Numbered from the stretch's first letter, positions 10,984 to 22,377 are shown. The stretch is DNA of 64,000 nt from Haberlea rhodopensis (GCA_907163345.1 CAJQUN010000015.1:10696886-10760885), one strand, 5' to 3'. Translations and numbers: made by a program. The notes: generated by a model from the letters alone, not told the origin.

Positions 10984-11216
10984 GACGTGTATGATTGGGT
11001 AAGACGCCCATGTGGTAGGATGCCACCCAAAGTATGTGAGTGGGTAAGATGCCCCCGTGGTAAGATGCCACGCAATGTTTATGATATGGTAAGACGCCAT
11101 ATGATTGGGTAAGATGCCCACGTGGTAAGATGCCACACGAAGATTATGACGTGGTAAGATGCCACACGATGATTATGATATGGTAAGATGCCACACAATG
11201 GGGTAAGACTCCCTAA
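10984..11216 (+). repeat. GGTAAGATGCC micro-hairpin array (B1 5' LTR)
   Basis: About ten units of the form stem-GG / TAAGANN / CC-stem'. Clear examples are CGTGG-TAAGATG-CCACG at 11056-11072 and ATATGG-TAAGACG-CCATAT at 11084-11102. Stems differ between units while pairing is kept. The 3' LTR copy is at 17707-17939. Confidence 0.85.
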
Positions 11217-11647
11217 TATATGAATAAGAGTCAGGGATAACAAAGGAAGTCGAAGGACGACCAATTACCTTTACTTAACAAAGATGCTATGCATGATTGT
11301 ATGCTTTTATATAATGTTAGGTAAATATGTGTATGCTCACGATGTGTTATCCCTGTAGGTACACTTTTGGACCAAGGGCCTAGGGTCGGGTTGAGGAAGT
11401 GAGCTAAAGGGAGCATGATGAATGTAGGATGCAGGATTTTGATAGTCTCTACTCTAGGAGTAGTGTAAATCTATGGCTTTAACATTCTTTATTGGGAATG
11501 TAATTATATAGTTTTTTTTGGAAACTTTATTTTGGCCTGTAATCTCCTTAGCTCAAGCTACAACCGGAACCCTTAAGAGGTTATAATGCATGTTCTGTCC
11601 AATTTATGTGTACTAAATGATATTAAGGTAGGAAGACCCTACATTAG

Positions 11648-11659
11648 TGGTATCAGAGC
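11648..11659 (+). other. B1 primer binding site (iMet-type)
   Basis: TGGTATCAGAGC four bases after the LTR end, within TTAGTGGTATCAGAGCAG, identical to the site in A2 and B2. Confidence 0.92.
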
Positions 11660-11848
11660 AGTGGTTAGATAACCCGGGAATGAGTGAAGGGTAGCCTTAG
11701 CAATAAGTTAGCTAGGTGCTTACTTTCGAGCATGTTTTGTGCATAAGTTGCATGTGAAGTATATGATGTTATGCTAACATGTTTTGTTTATCTAACGAAG
11801 TATTATACGACTGCTTTTGGATCTTGTTGTTAATCCTTGTGTTGCAGT

Positions 11849-12172
11849 ATGGCAGCAAATGTGGAGGTAGGTGACGCAGTGAGCGTCAATGCAAGCGCGG
11901 GGCGTACGAATCCCCTACCCCCGCCAGCTTTTGATGATGAACCGGCCGAACAACAGTTGTTGCCAGGGGAGCTAAGCTTAACTCAGTTTCTTGCTTACCG
12001 ACCCCCAACCTTTGAAGGAACCGAAACTGGGGAACGAGCGGAGGAATGGTTAGAAAGAATAGAGCAGATCTTTGTGGCAGCCCCATGTGCGAAGACAGCA
12101 TGGATACGGTTAGCAGAGTTCCAGTTGGCCAAGAAGGCGCTGATGTGGTGGAAGACCACCGTGGTAGAGTAA
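11849..12172 (+). pseudogene. gag: B1 gag, N-terminal fragment
   Basis: Start ATG at 11849 (MAANVEVGDAVSVNAS), matching the start in B2 at 38097. It contains the gypsy gag core FEGTETGERAEEWLERIEQI and WIRLAEFQLAKKALMWW. It ends at TAA 12170-12172 where the B2 copy has CAA, so the stop is a C-to-T nonsense change. Downstream gag continues in the same frame to about 12340, where a single-base loss relative to B2 shifts it. Confidence 0.88.
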
Positions 12173-12342
12173 GAGGCTCAAGGTCATGAAGTTAACTGGA
12201 AAATGTTTCGAACTCGCTTTCTGAACCGTTATTTCTCGGCTGCAGCACGACAGGCTAAGGAAGATGAATTCACTCACTTCAAGCAAGGTAATATATCAAT
12301 ATCAGATTATGCTCTTCAGTTTTGCTCCTTGCTCAGATATGT

Positions 12343-14769
12343 GCCTCACATGCCACGAGCACGCAAGCAAAGATGAGGAATTTCATGAAAGGATTGAGGC
12401 CGGAGCTATATGATAGGGTGATCACTTATGGCCCTACTTGCTTTGACGATGCACTCTCACGTGCCGAGCTGGCCGAACTAAGAGTGGGTGCATACCCTGA
12501 TGTTGTACCATCGTCGGCACCCTCTCAGAAATCCACCCCGGATAATTTGAAGCCAAGGAATGATCAGTTCAAGTCAAGGGGGAACTCATCGGCGTCAAGG
12601 TTCAGTGGTAAGAGGTCTGACAATAGATGGAAGGGGAACCGAAGGAGTGATGCCCCATCTGGAAGGGGGCAGTCTCAGGGAGACAGATCTGGGAAGATCC
12701 AATGCACTCTTTGTGGGCAACCACATCTGACGAAATATTGTATAGGGTGCTATGTTTGTGGCGACAAGGGCCACTTTGCTAGACAGTGTCCCAACAGGGG
12801 AAGTCAACAGGGTTCTGCGGGGAGGCCTGCGGATAGGACAGCACAGCACAGACCCCCATTTGTGCCGCGTCAGCATGGAGGTCAGCCCATGGGGCCACCT
12901 CAAGGACAAGTCTATGCATTGACAAGGGAGCAAGCTTCAGCGGCTCCGGAGGAGGTTATAGCGGGTACGTGTCTTTTATTAACGCACCCTGCTTTTATTT
13001 TGATCGACACAGGTGCGTCACACTCTTTTGTGTCAACAAGTTTTGTGGAAAGACACCACATATGCACTTCTCCGTCGCCCACGCCTCTTATAGTCTCGAT
13101 CCCCGCTGGAAGAAGTATGATTACTGATCGGATCGTCTACAATGGCCTCATTTATTTTGAGGATAAAGAACTAAGATCAGATTTGATTGTTCTGGGAATG
13201 TCAGATTTTGACTGCATTCTGGGCATCGACGTTCTGAACAGGTATCAGGCAGTTGTGAACTGCAGGCAGAGGACAGTACGGTTCAAATCCGATATGGGAA
13301 TTCCATGGACGTTCTATGGGGATGGTTCTCGCTCAAAGATTCCATTGATATCTGCTGTCAAGATGGCACAGCTATTGGAAAGAGGCCACACAGGATATCT
13401 CATATATGCCGTTGATGTTACGGAAAAGAAAGAAGAATTAAAAGTTGAGGATGGGCCCGTAGTGGCGGAATTTCCCGATGTCTTTCCGGAGGAGATTCCC
13501 AGATTCCCACCGACGAGAGAGGTCGAGTTTGGGATTGAATTATTACCGGGGACGTCTGCCATTTCTCGTGCCCCTTATAGGATGGCACCAGCGGAGCTAA
13601 GGGAATTAAAGATTCAGTTGCAAGAGCTCCTTGATAAAGGCTATATACGCCCTAGCGTATCGCCCTGGGGAGCGCCAGTTTTATTTGTGAAGAAGAAAGA
13701 TGGTTCGATGCGTTTGTGCATCGATTACAGACAACTGAACAAAGCTACAGTGAAGAATAAGTACCCACTCCCGAGGATCGATGATTTGTTTGATCAGTTG
13801 CAGGGTACGAGGCTCTACAGTAAGATCGGTCTGAGGTCGGGGTACCATCAGATTCGAGTAAGAGAAGAGGATGTTCAGAAGACAGCCTTCAGGACGAGGT
13901 ATGGGCACTATGAATTCCTAGTCATGCCTTTTGGGGTGACAAATGCCCCGGCTGTTTTCATGAGTTTGATGAACAAGGTGTTCCAGCCATTTTTGGACCA
14001 ATTCGTCATAGTCTTCATTGACGATATACTCATCTACTCTCGGACCGAAGAAGATCATGTACGGCACTTGAGGACAGTACTTCAGATCCTCAGGGATCAT
14101 CAGTTGTATGCAAAGCTTAGCAAGTGCGAGTTCTGGTTGGACAGCGTGGTATTCCTAGGCCATGTCATATCTAGCCAAGGGATATCTGTAGATCCCAGGA
14201 AGATTGAAGCTGTGATGGAGTGGGCAGCACCCACTTCTGTACCCGAGATACGGAGTTTTCTTGGCTTAGCAGGTTATTACCGACGTTTTGTCGAGGGATT
14301 TTCTAAGATCGCTAAGCCATTGACACAGCTAACTCAGAAAGGAGTCCCATTCTTTTGGTCCGAAGCTTGTGAGGAAAGCTTCCAAGAATTGAAGCGTCGT
14401 TTGACGACAGCGCCAGTGTTGGTGATTCCGTCTGAGGATAAGAGGTTTGCCTTGTACACGGATGCATCATTGCAGGGTTTGGGCTGCGTATTGATGCAAG
14501 ACAGACAAGTGGTAGCCTATGCTTCGAGACAGTTGAAGCCTCATGAGACCAGGTACCCAGTCCATGATCTGGAACTGGCGGCTATCATTTTCGCCTTGAA
14601 GATTTGGCGTCATTATCTTTATGGTACTACGTTTACCATCTTTACGGACCATAAGAGCCTAAAGTTTCTATTCACTCAGGCTGAACTGAATATGCGTCAA
14701 AGAAGATGGATGGATTTACTCAAGGATTATGACTGTGAAATTGAGTACATCCTGGTAAAGCAAATTTGA
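12343..14769 (+). pseudogene. pol: B1 gag C-terminus, protease, reverse transcriptase, RNase H
   Basis: Open frame from the frameshift in gag to TGA at 14767-14769. In order: capsid end (MRNFMKGLRPELYDRV), zinc knuckle CYVCGDKGHFARQC (about 12749-12790), protease ILIDTGASHSFVS (about 13000), RT with SMRLCIDYRQLNK (about 13710) and FIDDILIYSR (about 14012-14045), RNase H with LYTDASLQGLGCVL (about 14450). The first RT catalytic Asp is changed: the sequence reads SKIGLRSGYHQI where B2 and B3 read SKIDLRSGYHQI. It ends by a one-base loss relative to B2 near 14750. RT would copy element RNA into DNA in the particle; this copy is dead. Confidence 0.93.
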
Positions 14770-16235
14770 TAGCAGACGCCTTAAGTCGGAAGGTGAAGAG
14801 CACTGCTGAGGATGTTATGTGTTTATCAGCTTTGATGACTTCCTATTGCCATCTGGGCTATGACTTCGATGTAGACACGTCGCCGGTGCGAGTGTTGACC
14901 TAATTGGCCGAGCCAGACGTATTTGAGGCTATCAGGAAAGCCCAGAGGTCGGATGATGAAGTGCAGAGATGGTCATCGATAGCACTTCGAGGTCAGCCAA
15001 CAAAGTTTAGAGTGGCTGAAGATGATTCACTAAGACTGGGCAACCGATGGGTAGTCCCAGATACACCAGAGTTACGTAAGGGAATTTTGGAACGGGCTCA
15101 TAGTAGCCGATTCAGTATCCACCCCGGAGGAAGAAAGATGTACAAGGACCTGAGTGGACAATTCTGGTGGAGACGCATGAAGCGTGATGTGATCAGTTTT
15201 GTTAAGAGATGTTTAATCTGCCAACAAGTAAAGGCAGAAAGACAGAGGCCTGGTGGCGAGCTGAAGAGCTTGGAGGTACCTAAGTGGAAGTGGGAGCTTA
15301 TATCTATGGACTTCGTGACCCACTTGCCGAGGTCGGCCTCTGGATTTGATGCGATCTGGGTGATCGTGGATAGGCTGACGAAGGTAGCTCATTTCATCCC
15401 TTACAGTATGACTTTCACGTATCTAAAGATGGCCCAATTATATGTACGGGATGTAGTGAGGTTGCATGGGATTCCAGTCTCGATCGTGTCTGACAGAGAC
15501 CCAAGGTTTACTTCTCATTTCTGGGAGGGTCTCCAGACAGCTTTGGGCACCGAGGTGAGACTGAGTACAGCTTATCACCCTCAGACTGATGGCCAAACGG
15601 AGCGTACTATACAGACACTCGAGGATATGCTGAGGGCATGTGTTTTGGAGTTTGATACTCCGTGGCAAGAATCTATACCACTGGTAGAGTTCTCATACAA
15701 TAACAGCTATCAGGCGAGCATTCAAATGGCCCCTTTTGAAGCTCTTTACGGACGACGATGTAGGTCACCGCTGTATTGGGAGGACTTGACGAATAAAGCG
15801 GTCGGAGGACCGGATATGATTAAGGACATGGAAGAAAAGATTAAGATGATACGCTTAAAGATGAAAGCGGCCCAAGATAGGCAAGTAGCCTATGCAAATA
15901 AGCGGCGACGGCCGCTAGAATTTCAAGTGGGAGACAAGGTCTTCTTGAAAATCTCACCCTTCAGGGGTGTTGTTCGTTTTGGTATGCGGGGGAAGTTATC
16001 CCCGAGGTATGTTGGACCGTATGAGGTATTACAGCGTATCGGCACTTTGGCTTACCGATTGGCTCTACCGCCGTCTTTATCTGGGATTCATGATGTTTTC
16101 CATGTTTCTATGCTACGGAAGTATGAGCCAGACCCGTCTCATGTTTTACAGCCTACTGAAGTGCAGTTAGACTCAGATGTATCCTACGTTGAACGACCGG
16201 TCAGAATTCTGGATCGTGAGGATCGCAGACTATGA
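14770..16235 (+). pseudogene. pol: B1 integrase
   Basis: The integrase frame resumes after the shift, meets TAA at 14901-14903 (TTA in B2), then runs open from 14904 to TGA at 16233-16235. It contains the HHCC zinc-binding part (HPGG...CLICQQVKAERQRPG), the catalytic core with MDFVTHLP, SDRDPRFTSHF and the Glu-bearing ERTIQTLEDM, and the GPYEVLQRIGTLAYRLALP C-terminal fold. It would insert element DNA into the genome. The final TGA replaces a CGA codon seen in B3 and cuts off the chromodomain. Confidence 0.92.
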
Positions 16236-16361
16236 AGTAAAGTTATACCGATGGTCAAAGTTCAGTGGGATCGTCGGGGTGTCGAGGAGGCTACGTGGGA
16301 GACGGAGCGGCATATGATGCAGCATTACCCCGAACTATTTTCTGGTATGATTCATGTTTAG
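16236..16361 (+). pseudogene. B1 chromodomain remnant
   Basis: The frame beyond the TGA continues with SKVIPMVKVQWDRRG and EEATWETERHMMQHYPELF, then TAG at 16359-16361. This is the integrase-fused chromodomain that gives chromoviruses their name and guides insertion to heterochromatin. It is cut off from integrase by the nonsense change at 16233. Confidence 0.85.
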
Positions 16362-16419
16362 TTTCCTTTGGGTAAGTGCATGCGATTTCGAGAACGAAAT
16401 CTTGTAAGTACGGGAGTAA

Positions 16420-18366
16420 TGTGATGCCCCGAAATTAATTAATTGCAAGTAAGACATTAATTATGTTTATATGATGTGTCATGTGTTGATGGATTTATGT
16501 GTTGGGTATTAAGATGTTAACATGATTTAATTGTGTTAATTATTAAATATGAGGAGGATGTAATTTTAGATGAAGTTTGGAGCATTCTTGTAAAATGCCT
16601 TTAAAATACTATGTTGGAGCATTTTATACATCATGATAAGTTTGGGGTACAATTTTAATTAAGTTAAAGTCACCCTTTTTAAAATCCTCTACCCATCACT
16701 TTAACCCCTTTACCTTTCACTTTATTAAAATCCCCAAATCACTTCCCAAACCCCAAACCCTACCCATTTTCGAGTTCCACCAAAAGAGGAGAAGAAAAGT
16801 TCCACAAAAACTTTGTTTGTGTGATCTTTGCTAGGATTTGGAGCCTACAAGAGGTATGGAACCATTCCTATAAGTTTCATGATGTTTGGTGTTGAAATGG
16901 GTTAAGTTTTTGATGTTTTATGTGGGTTTGTTTGGGTATGTGTTGTTTATGGTTGGGGTATGATTTTTGAAGTGTTTTATGTTGGTTTTAGTGGGTTATG
17001 ATGTTATTGAAGTTGTTAAGAAGTTTGGTTTTGGGTGGCATAAGGAAGAGCTTGAAAAATGAGCATTAATGGCGAAATTTCGAAGCACAACACTCGGCGA
17101 TCGATCGCCCGTTCTTGGCGATCGATCGCGAGCCTCCAGTGCCCGCCAGTAGCATTTGGCGATCGATCGCCACTCTTGGGCGATCGATCGGCGAGGCTGG
17201 CGATCGATCGCGCCAAAAGTGGCGATCGATCGCCAAGGAAGGAATTTTTGCCCCTCGTCCAGTGCGATCTCGCGATCGATCGCGCCTGGGCAGCGATGGA
17301 TCGCGAGCTGTAAAAAATTTGGAATTTTGATATTTTTGTGGGATTTTTGGATATTGGACTATATTTAGCTTCTAATATCAATTTGTATGGTTATGTAGAA
17401 CCGTCCCAGGTACCCACGACTTCAAGGAGATAAAGTCTACGATTTCTCCTTCTTTTGGAATTAAGGTACGTAAGAGACGTACGAGCATCGGACGGTAAAC
17501 CATACCCTTACATATTATGATGATGTTTAAGATGATGTTTATGATGATGATGTCTATGATGATATTTATGATGATGATGATGCTTATGATGATGTTACGA
17601 TGATGATGCTTATGATGATGTTACGATGATGATACTTATGATGATGTTTATGATGATGATGTTTATGAGGACGTCTATAATGACGAAGTTTATGATAAGG
17701 TCATACGACGTGTATGATTGGGTAAGACGCCCATGTGGTAGGATGCCACCCAAAGTATGTGAGTGGGTAAGATGCCCCCGTGGTAAGATGCCACGCAATG
17801 TTTATGATATGGTAAGACGCCATATGATTGGGTAAGATGCCCACGTGGTAAGATGCCACACGAAGATTATGACGTGGTAAGATGCCACACGATGATTATG
17901 ATATGGTAAGATGCCACACAATGGGGTAAGACGCCCTAATATATGAATAAGAGTCAGGGATAACAAAGGAAGTCGAAGGACGACCAATTACCTTTACTTA
18001 ACAAAGATGCTATGCATGATTGTATGCTTTTATATAATGTTAGGTAAATATGTGTATGCTCACGATGTGTTATCCCTGTAGGTACACTTTTGGACCAAGG
18101 GCCTAGGGTCGTGTTGAGGAAGTGAGCTAAAGGGAGCATGATGAATGTAGGATGCAGGATTTTGATAGTCTCTACTCTAGGAGTAGTGTAAATCTATGGC
18201 TTTAACATTCTTTATTGGGAATGTAATTATATAGTTTTTTTTGGAAACTTTATTTTGGCCTGTAATCTCCTTAGCTCAAGCTACAACCGGAACCCTTAAG
18301 AGGTTATAATGCATGTTCTGTCCAATTTATGTGTAATAAATGATATTAAGGTAGGAAGACCCTACA
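16420..18366 (+). repeat. B1 3' LTR (full length)
   Basis: 1947 bp, TGTGATGCCC...GACCCTACA. Preceded by TTTCGAGAACGAAAT and the purine side ACGGGAGTAA. Includes the palindrome cluster at 17096-17305 and the micro-hairpin array at 17707-17939. TCCGG follows at 18367. Confidence 0.92.
17096..17305. repeat. GCGATCGATCGC palindrome cluster (B1 3' LTR)
   Basis: Eight copies of the CGATCGATCG core or a one-base variant, mostly flanked by G...C to make a 12-bp palindrome. Both strands read as DRS/IDR/RSI repeats, which explains the opposing ORFs here. Confidence 0.9.
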
Positions 18367-18599
18367 TCCGGCAGCATAAGTCATCGCCAATCCTCATAAA
18401 AGAATGCGTCATCGTAAAATAGCGGAATGGGGCATCGCTATCATCACATCCGGCGGCATAAATCATCGCCAATCCTCATAAAAGAATGAGTCATCGTAAA
18501 ATAGCGGAATGGGGCATCGCTATCATCATATCCGGCGGCATAAATCATCGCCAATCCTCATAAAAGAGTGAGTCATCGTAAATCCACATAATAATATCG

Positions 18600-18955
18600 T
18601 ATGGCCTCTTACCATATGGGCATCTTACCCCGTGGCATCTTACCACAAATAACATCGCATGACCTCTTACCATGTGAGGCATCTTACCCCGTGGCATCTT
18701 ACCACAAATAACATCGCATGGCCTCTTACCATGTGGGGCATCTTACCCCTTGGCATCGTACCACAAATAACATCGCATGGCCTCTTACCATGTGGGCATC
18801 TTACCCCGTGGCATCGTACCACAAATAACATCGCATGGCCTCTTACCATGTGGGGCATCTTACCCCGTGGCATCTTACCACAAATAACATCGCATGGCCT
18901 CTTACCATGTGGGGCATCTTACCCCGTGGCATATTACCACAAACAACCTCATATC
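18600..18955 (-). repeat. GGTAAGATGCC micro-hairpin array (A1 internal)
   Basis: About six ~60-bp units, each with GTGG/CCAC, GGGG/CCCC and CATGG/CCATG stems around TAAGANN loops on the minus strand, the element's sense strand. Confidence 0.85.
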
Positions 18956-19701
18956 ATTATATAAACATCATATAAACATCATCATAATAAACTTATTCAT
19001 CATAATTATCATCATAAACATCATATCCTTTTTTTTTTACTCATCATAAACATCATCATCATAACTTACTTATCATAATCATCATCATAAACATCATATC
19101 ATCTTTACTTATCATAAACATCATCATCATAACTTACTTATCATAATCATCATCATAAACATCATATCATCTTTACTTATCATAAACATCATCATCATAA
19201 CTTACTTATCATAATCATCATCATAAACATCATATCATCTTTACTTATCATATGTACTTGTGCAATCATCGCATAATCATAGTGTAGAAGTATGGTTTAC
19301 CGTCTGATGCCCGTACGTTTCTTACGTACCTTCCTTGCTTGAACATTACATGAACAAACGCATTAGTATATTCAATAATAATTGAGACCATACCGAAGTA
19401 TTCCACTGTCGGTTGTCTACCCAGTCTGTCCTCAGACAATACGTCATATCTTTCTTTTCCCTGATTTTCTTCCAAAATCAGATTCCTTGGCACGTAGCAT
19501 ATAGAGCGTTAGACATCACTATTAATGTCATCCTATCGTGTTCCACACGATTCCTGCAACCACAAGGGTTAGCAATACCACTTTTCATATCATAAAAGCA
19601 CATAAACAATTAGTCATGTCGTATAACATTAATGCCATCATGCATAAATATGTGCTATCAATAACTTCCTAGGCCCTTAACAGCCCCAATGAGCAACCAC
19701 T

Positions 19702-19713
19702 GCTCTGATACCA
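19702..19713 (-). other. A1 primer binding site (iMet-type)
   Basis: Minus strand TGGTATCAGAGC, four bases from the LTR, as in the B elements. Confidence 0.92.
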
Positions 19714-19717
19714 CTAA

Positions 19718-22134
19718 TGTAAGGACCCCCTTAGCCCTTAACCCCTGATTAGTGTATTAACCACTATGTGTGGCACATGATTTCAATAACCAGTTAATCG
19801 GGAAGCTCAGATGATACTTTACCATTGAATGTCAATTACAAACTTTCCTTTAATACTCAATGTTATAAGATCATCGTCCTAACAATAAAAGACTCATATG
19901 TTTGCCCTTTACCAACCCCTTAGTGCCACTTTTCACTTTGTGAACTATTATAAAAATTTGGGCAGAGTCTCCCCATAAATAGAGCTATCCCGAAAAACAA
20001 GGCACAACACATAACATAATTCTCGGCCAGGGAACACATAATACTCATCAGAAAGCAGTAATACAAGTAAATTCCCAGCCAGGGAAGACACCACACATAT
20101 GACGACAAAAATGGGTTTCAACACCCACAATACACCAATGACTCCCATATCATTTATCAATTCTACCTCTAATTGCATGCAACATAGAATGAAAGAGAGA
20201 AAGGCTCATGCCTTTATATACAACCCATATACAAGTATAATCGTGGTCACATGCGAGCATCATGAATATGTATATAACCATCATGGGTATATAGGTACTC
20301 TATACGATACCGTGCTCCATCAAGCCCTGGTACCACGATCCTGGGAGTACATCCAATCAACAGCTCGAGCTCTGCTCCACATCCATCGATGTACCTGTTC
20401 ACCTGTCCCAACAGAGACAGCCCCCACACGGGGTGAGCATACCAATTTCACAATTTCATAATCATAATGACATAATACATAATTTACAAAAATGTAAATG
20501 TTGTGGAACATATGTGATACTTCCTGGATGGTATCATCCTCATCCTAGCGTACCCCTGTAATAACCCTGTTCTCAAAACAGATAAATCATCAAATCCCGA
20601 ATATGCAGTTAATCATCACATTGGTTAACCCTAGCCGGTTTCAAATTAACAACATTTCATAACATCTTTCTTTATCTAGCAATTATCATAATTCTAGATA
20701 TCATATTGAGATTTCCTTAACTTCGATACTAGTTAATCACTTCTCTGATTAACTACGTCTCTGTTCCTATTCATTACCAATAGGGAATAAAATACAGATA
20801 TCTTAGATATCTAATCAAATACCACATTTTCATTTCTTACTTCAAAGTAACGTCATACTATCGGTGTTCGCTCCGTAGCAACCACACCCCATCATTTGCT
20901 CGCTTCATAGCGGCACCAAGCATTTCACCATGTGAATCAAAATAACGTAACCAAGTCCCGGTGCCATCATAGTAAAATGTTTCATGTATATTAAATCATG
21001 CATCATACTTGTAAAACATCATTTAAGCTATGCTCGTACGCTAAACGTACCTTAAATCCTCGAAGTCCAAGCCAAACCTTGCTCGAGTTCCATGCCCCGA
21101 GGAACGATGTGCTAACACGATAAATAATTCACAATTATTTACGAACATGTAACACATGCTCAAGCACATCCATAACCCTCAAAATATTGTCAACACACGA
21201 CAATAAATCATTTAAAAGACCCGGGGCAGGGTACATGCAGGGAGGGAAATAAATGAGACAATATCGAAAATTGTTCAAGAACACCCTACAAATTTTCGAA
21301 CCCTTACATCTCAATTCGAACCCAATAAAGCATCATAATCATCTAAACACATGAATTAAACCATCAATAGCAAGAATCATCACCCTTGCCAAAAACCCCC
21401 AATTTTCGAACCAAACCCCACAAAATTCGAAAATAATTTCGAACCAAAACTACCAAATATAGCAGGGAAATACATGAGAGGGACGAAAAAGAGGTAAAGA
21501 ACGTTACCCAATCGAAAATCGGAAGTAAAATCGACCGAAATCGAAGAACCCTAGAATTTGGGGATCGGCGCTCATCTGCAAAATCCGACTTCAAACGCGA
21601 CGAAACTTCGAATTGACGGAGGGGATAGCTGCGCCTCGACGAGACGAAGCCGGTGATAGGTCGCACGCGCCGAACGGCGGCGGGCGAAGCGCCTGAAGCG
21701 GCGGGAGCTGGGGGGCGACGGGAAAAATCGCATGCGGGGACAGAGAGAAATTTGGGGCTGAAATGAAATTAAATGCAAAATTTTGGGTTCAATTGGTATT
21801 TATAGCAAAAATACCCCGAAAAATTAATAGCCCCACAAATACATCATGATTCATTAAAAAATCATCTGTTTTCAAAAATTCTCTCTCTAACTCTAAAACC
21901 CCCTACCGGTGCTCACACATCACCCGAGATCCCGAGACACAACAAAAACCCAACTCTTAGGTTTTTCACCCAAATGAGAATACAATCTCAACATCTGGAT
22001 CCAACGATCCCAACTACCCAAATAAACGAGCCCAGAAGGCCCAACACCTCGATTAAACTCCAAATCGCCACGTAAAACCACTTTAGGGATTATTAACACT
22101 ACGAGATTAACACCTATAATCCCTGGTCATCACA
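19718..22134 (-). repeat. A1 5' LTR
   Basis: 2417 bp, near-identical to 7268-9695. Differences I can see are few substitutions and a ~12-bp deletion around 21675, so the insertion is fairly young. It carries the small LTR ORF (20247-20429) with one amino-acid change in the shared core. Confidence 0.92.
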
Positions 22135-22139
22135 TATGC

Positions 22140-22377
22140 TAACAATCTTCCACTTGCCCAAAAGCCAACACAAAACTCCAAACTCATAATCCAAGTTAGT
22201 CAATCCAATTGAACAACTTGATGTACTACCAACGTACATATTTATGAGACATAAATATATCAAACAATTTAATTTTAAAACTTTCTATAGATGAAACATT
22301 TTCAAATATAGAAACTCCACTAAAGTGAGGAGCTTTCAAAATTAAATGCATCTCTTCTAAATCGCTCAATTTGAGCA
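22140..22377 (-). mobile_element. Copia element E: LTR tip and 3' internal end
   Basis: TAACA (22140-22144) is the tip of the E LTR. Beside it the minus strand reads GGGCAAGTGGAAGAT, a typical copia polypurine tract directly before a TGTTAG terminus. The rest is AT-rich 3' untranslated-type sequence without an ORF. A2 cuts it at 22377. Confidence 0.65.

Larger units (their letters stand above)
10704..11643 (+). repeat. B1 5' LTR, truncated
   Basis: Homologous to 17433-18366 of the 3' LTR and ends GACCCTACA. The left end is a junction with A1 DNA at GGAGAT rather than a TG terminus. The lost part would have carried the CGATCGATCG cluster and probably the promoter. Confidence 0.9.
10704..18366 (+). 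mobile_element. Element B1: Ty3/gypsy chromovirus, 5'-truncated and decayed
   Basis: Plus-strand order: partial 5' LTR (10704-11643), primer site, gag, protease, RT, RNase H, integrase, chromodomain, polypurine side, full 3' LTR (16420-18366). The motif order and the chromodomain place it in the chromoviruses, most like the Tekay/Del group (inference). It lies inside A1. The first ~1 kb of the 5' LTR is missing. Stops and frameshifts break the polyprotein at least five times. Confidence 0.92.
18367..19717 (-). other. A1 internal DNA, 5' part (non-coding, repeat and hairpin arrays)
   Basis: Three ~85-bp direct repeats (18367-18595) with AGCG...CGCT units, then the GGTAAGATGCC array in antisense (18600-18955), CAT/ATC simple repeats (18960-19250) and a leader ending at the primer site. 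Minus-strand hairpins include CTGATTTT..AAAATCAG near 19455-19476. No coding sequence supported. The leader aligns with 24836-25085 of A2 and then diverges. Confidence 0.8.
7263..22139 (-). mobile_element. Element A1: non-coding large LTR element (LARD-like), with target duplications
   Basis: Two near-identical 2.4-kb LTRs (7268-9695 and 19718-22134) in direct orientation, flanked by the 5-bp duplication TATGC (7263-7267 and 22135-22139). On the minus strand the LTR runs TGTGATGACC...GGTCCTTACA. The primer site is next to the right LTR and the polypurine side next to the left, so the element reads right to left. Its own internal DNA survives as 9696-10703 and 18367-19717 and shows no gag or pol. 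B1 lies inside it. Comparison with A2 suggests that about 1.7 kb of internal DNA was lost at the left B1 junction. Confidence 0.9.

Noticed and set aside
10903..11112. Met-rich ORF at the start of the B1 LTR, also at 17626-17835
   Set aside because: Translation of the ATGATG repeat and micro-hairpin array.
10984..11216. GGTAAGAT words as an array of splice donor sites
   Set aside because: The GGTAAG core fits a donor consensus, but the compensating stem changes are better explained by hairpins. Splicing is kept only as an alternative, since no RNA data are available.
17016..17381. Opposing ORFs rich in DRS, IDR and RSI words here and at 36463-36898, 42568-43003, 57464-57862 and 63277-63771
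   Set aside because: The palindrome CGATCGATCG reads as the same residues on both strands; not genes.
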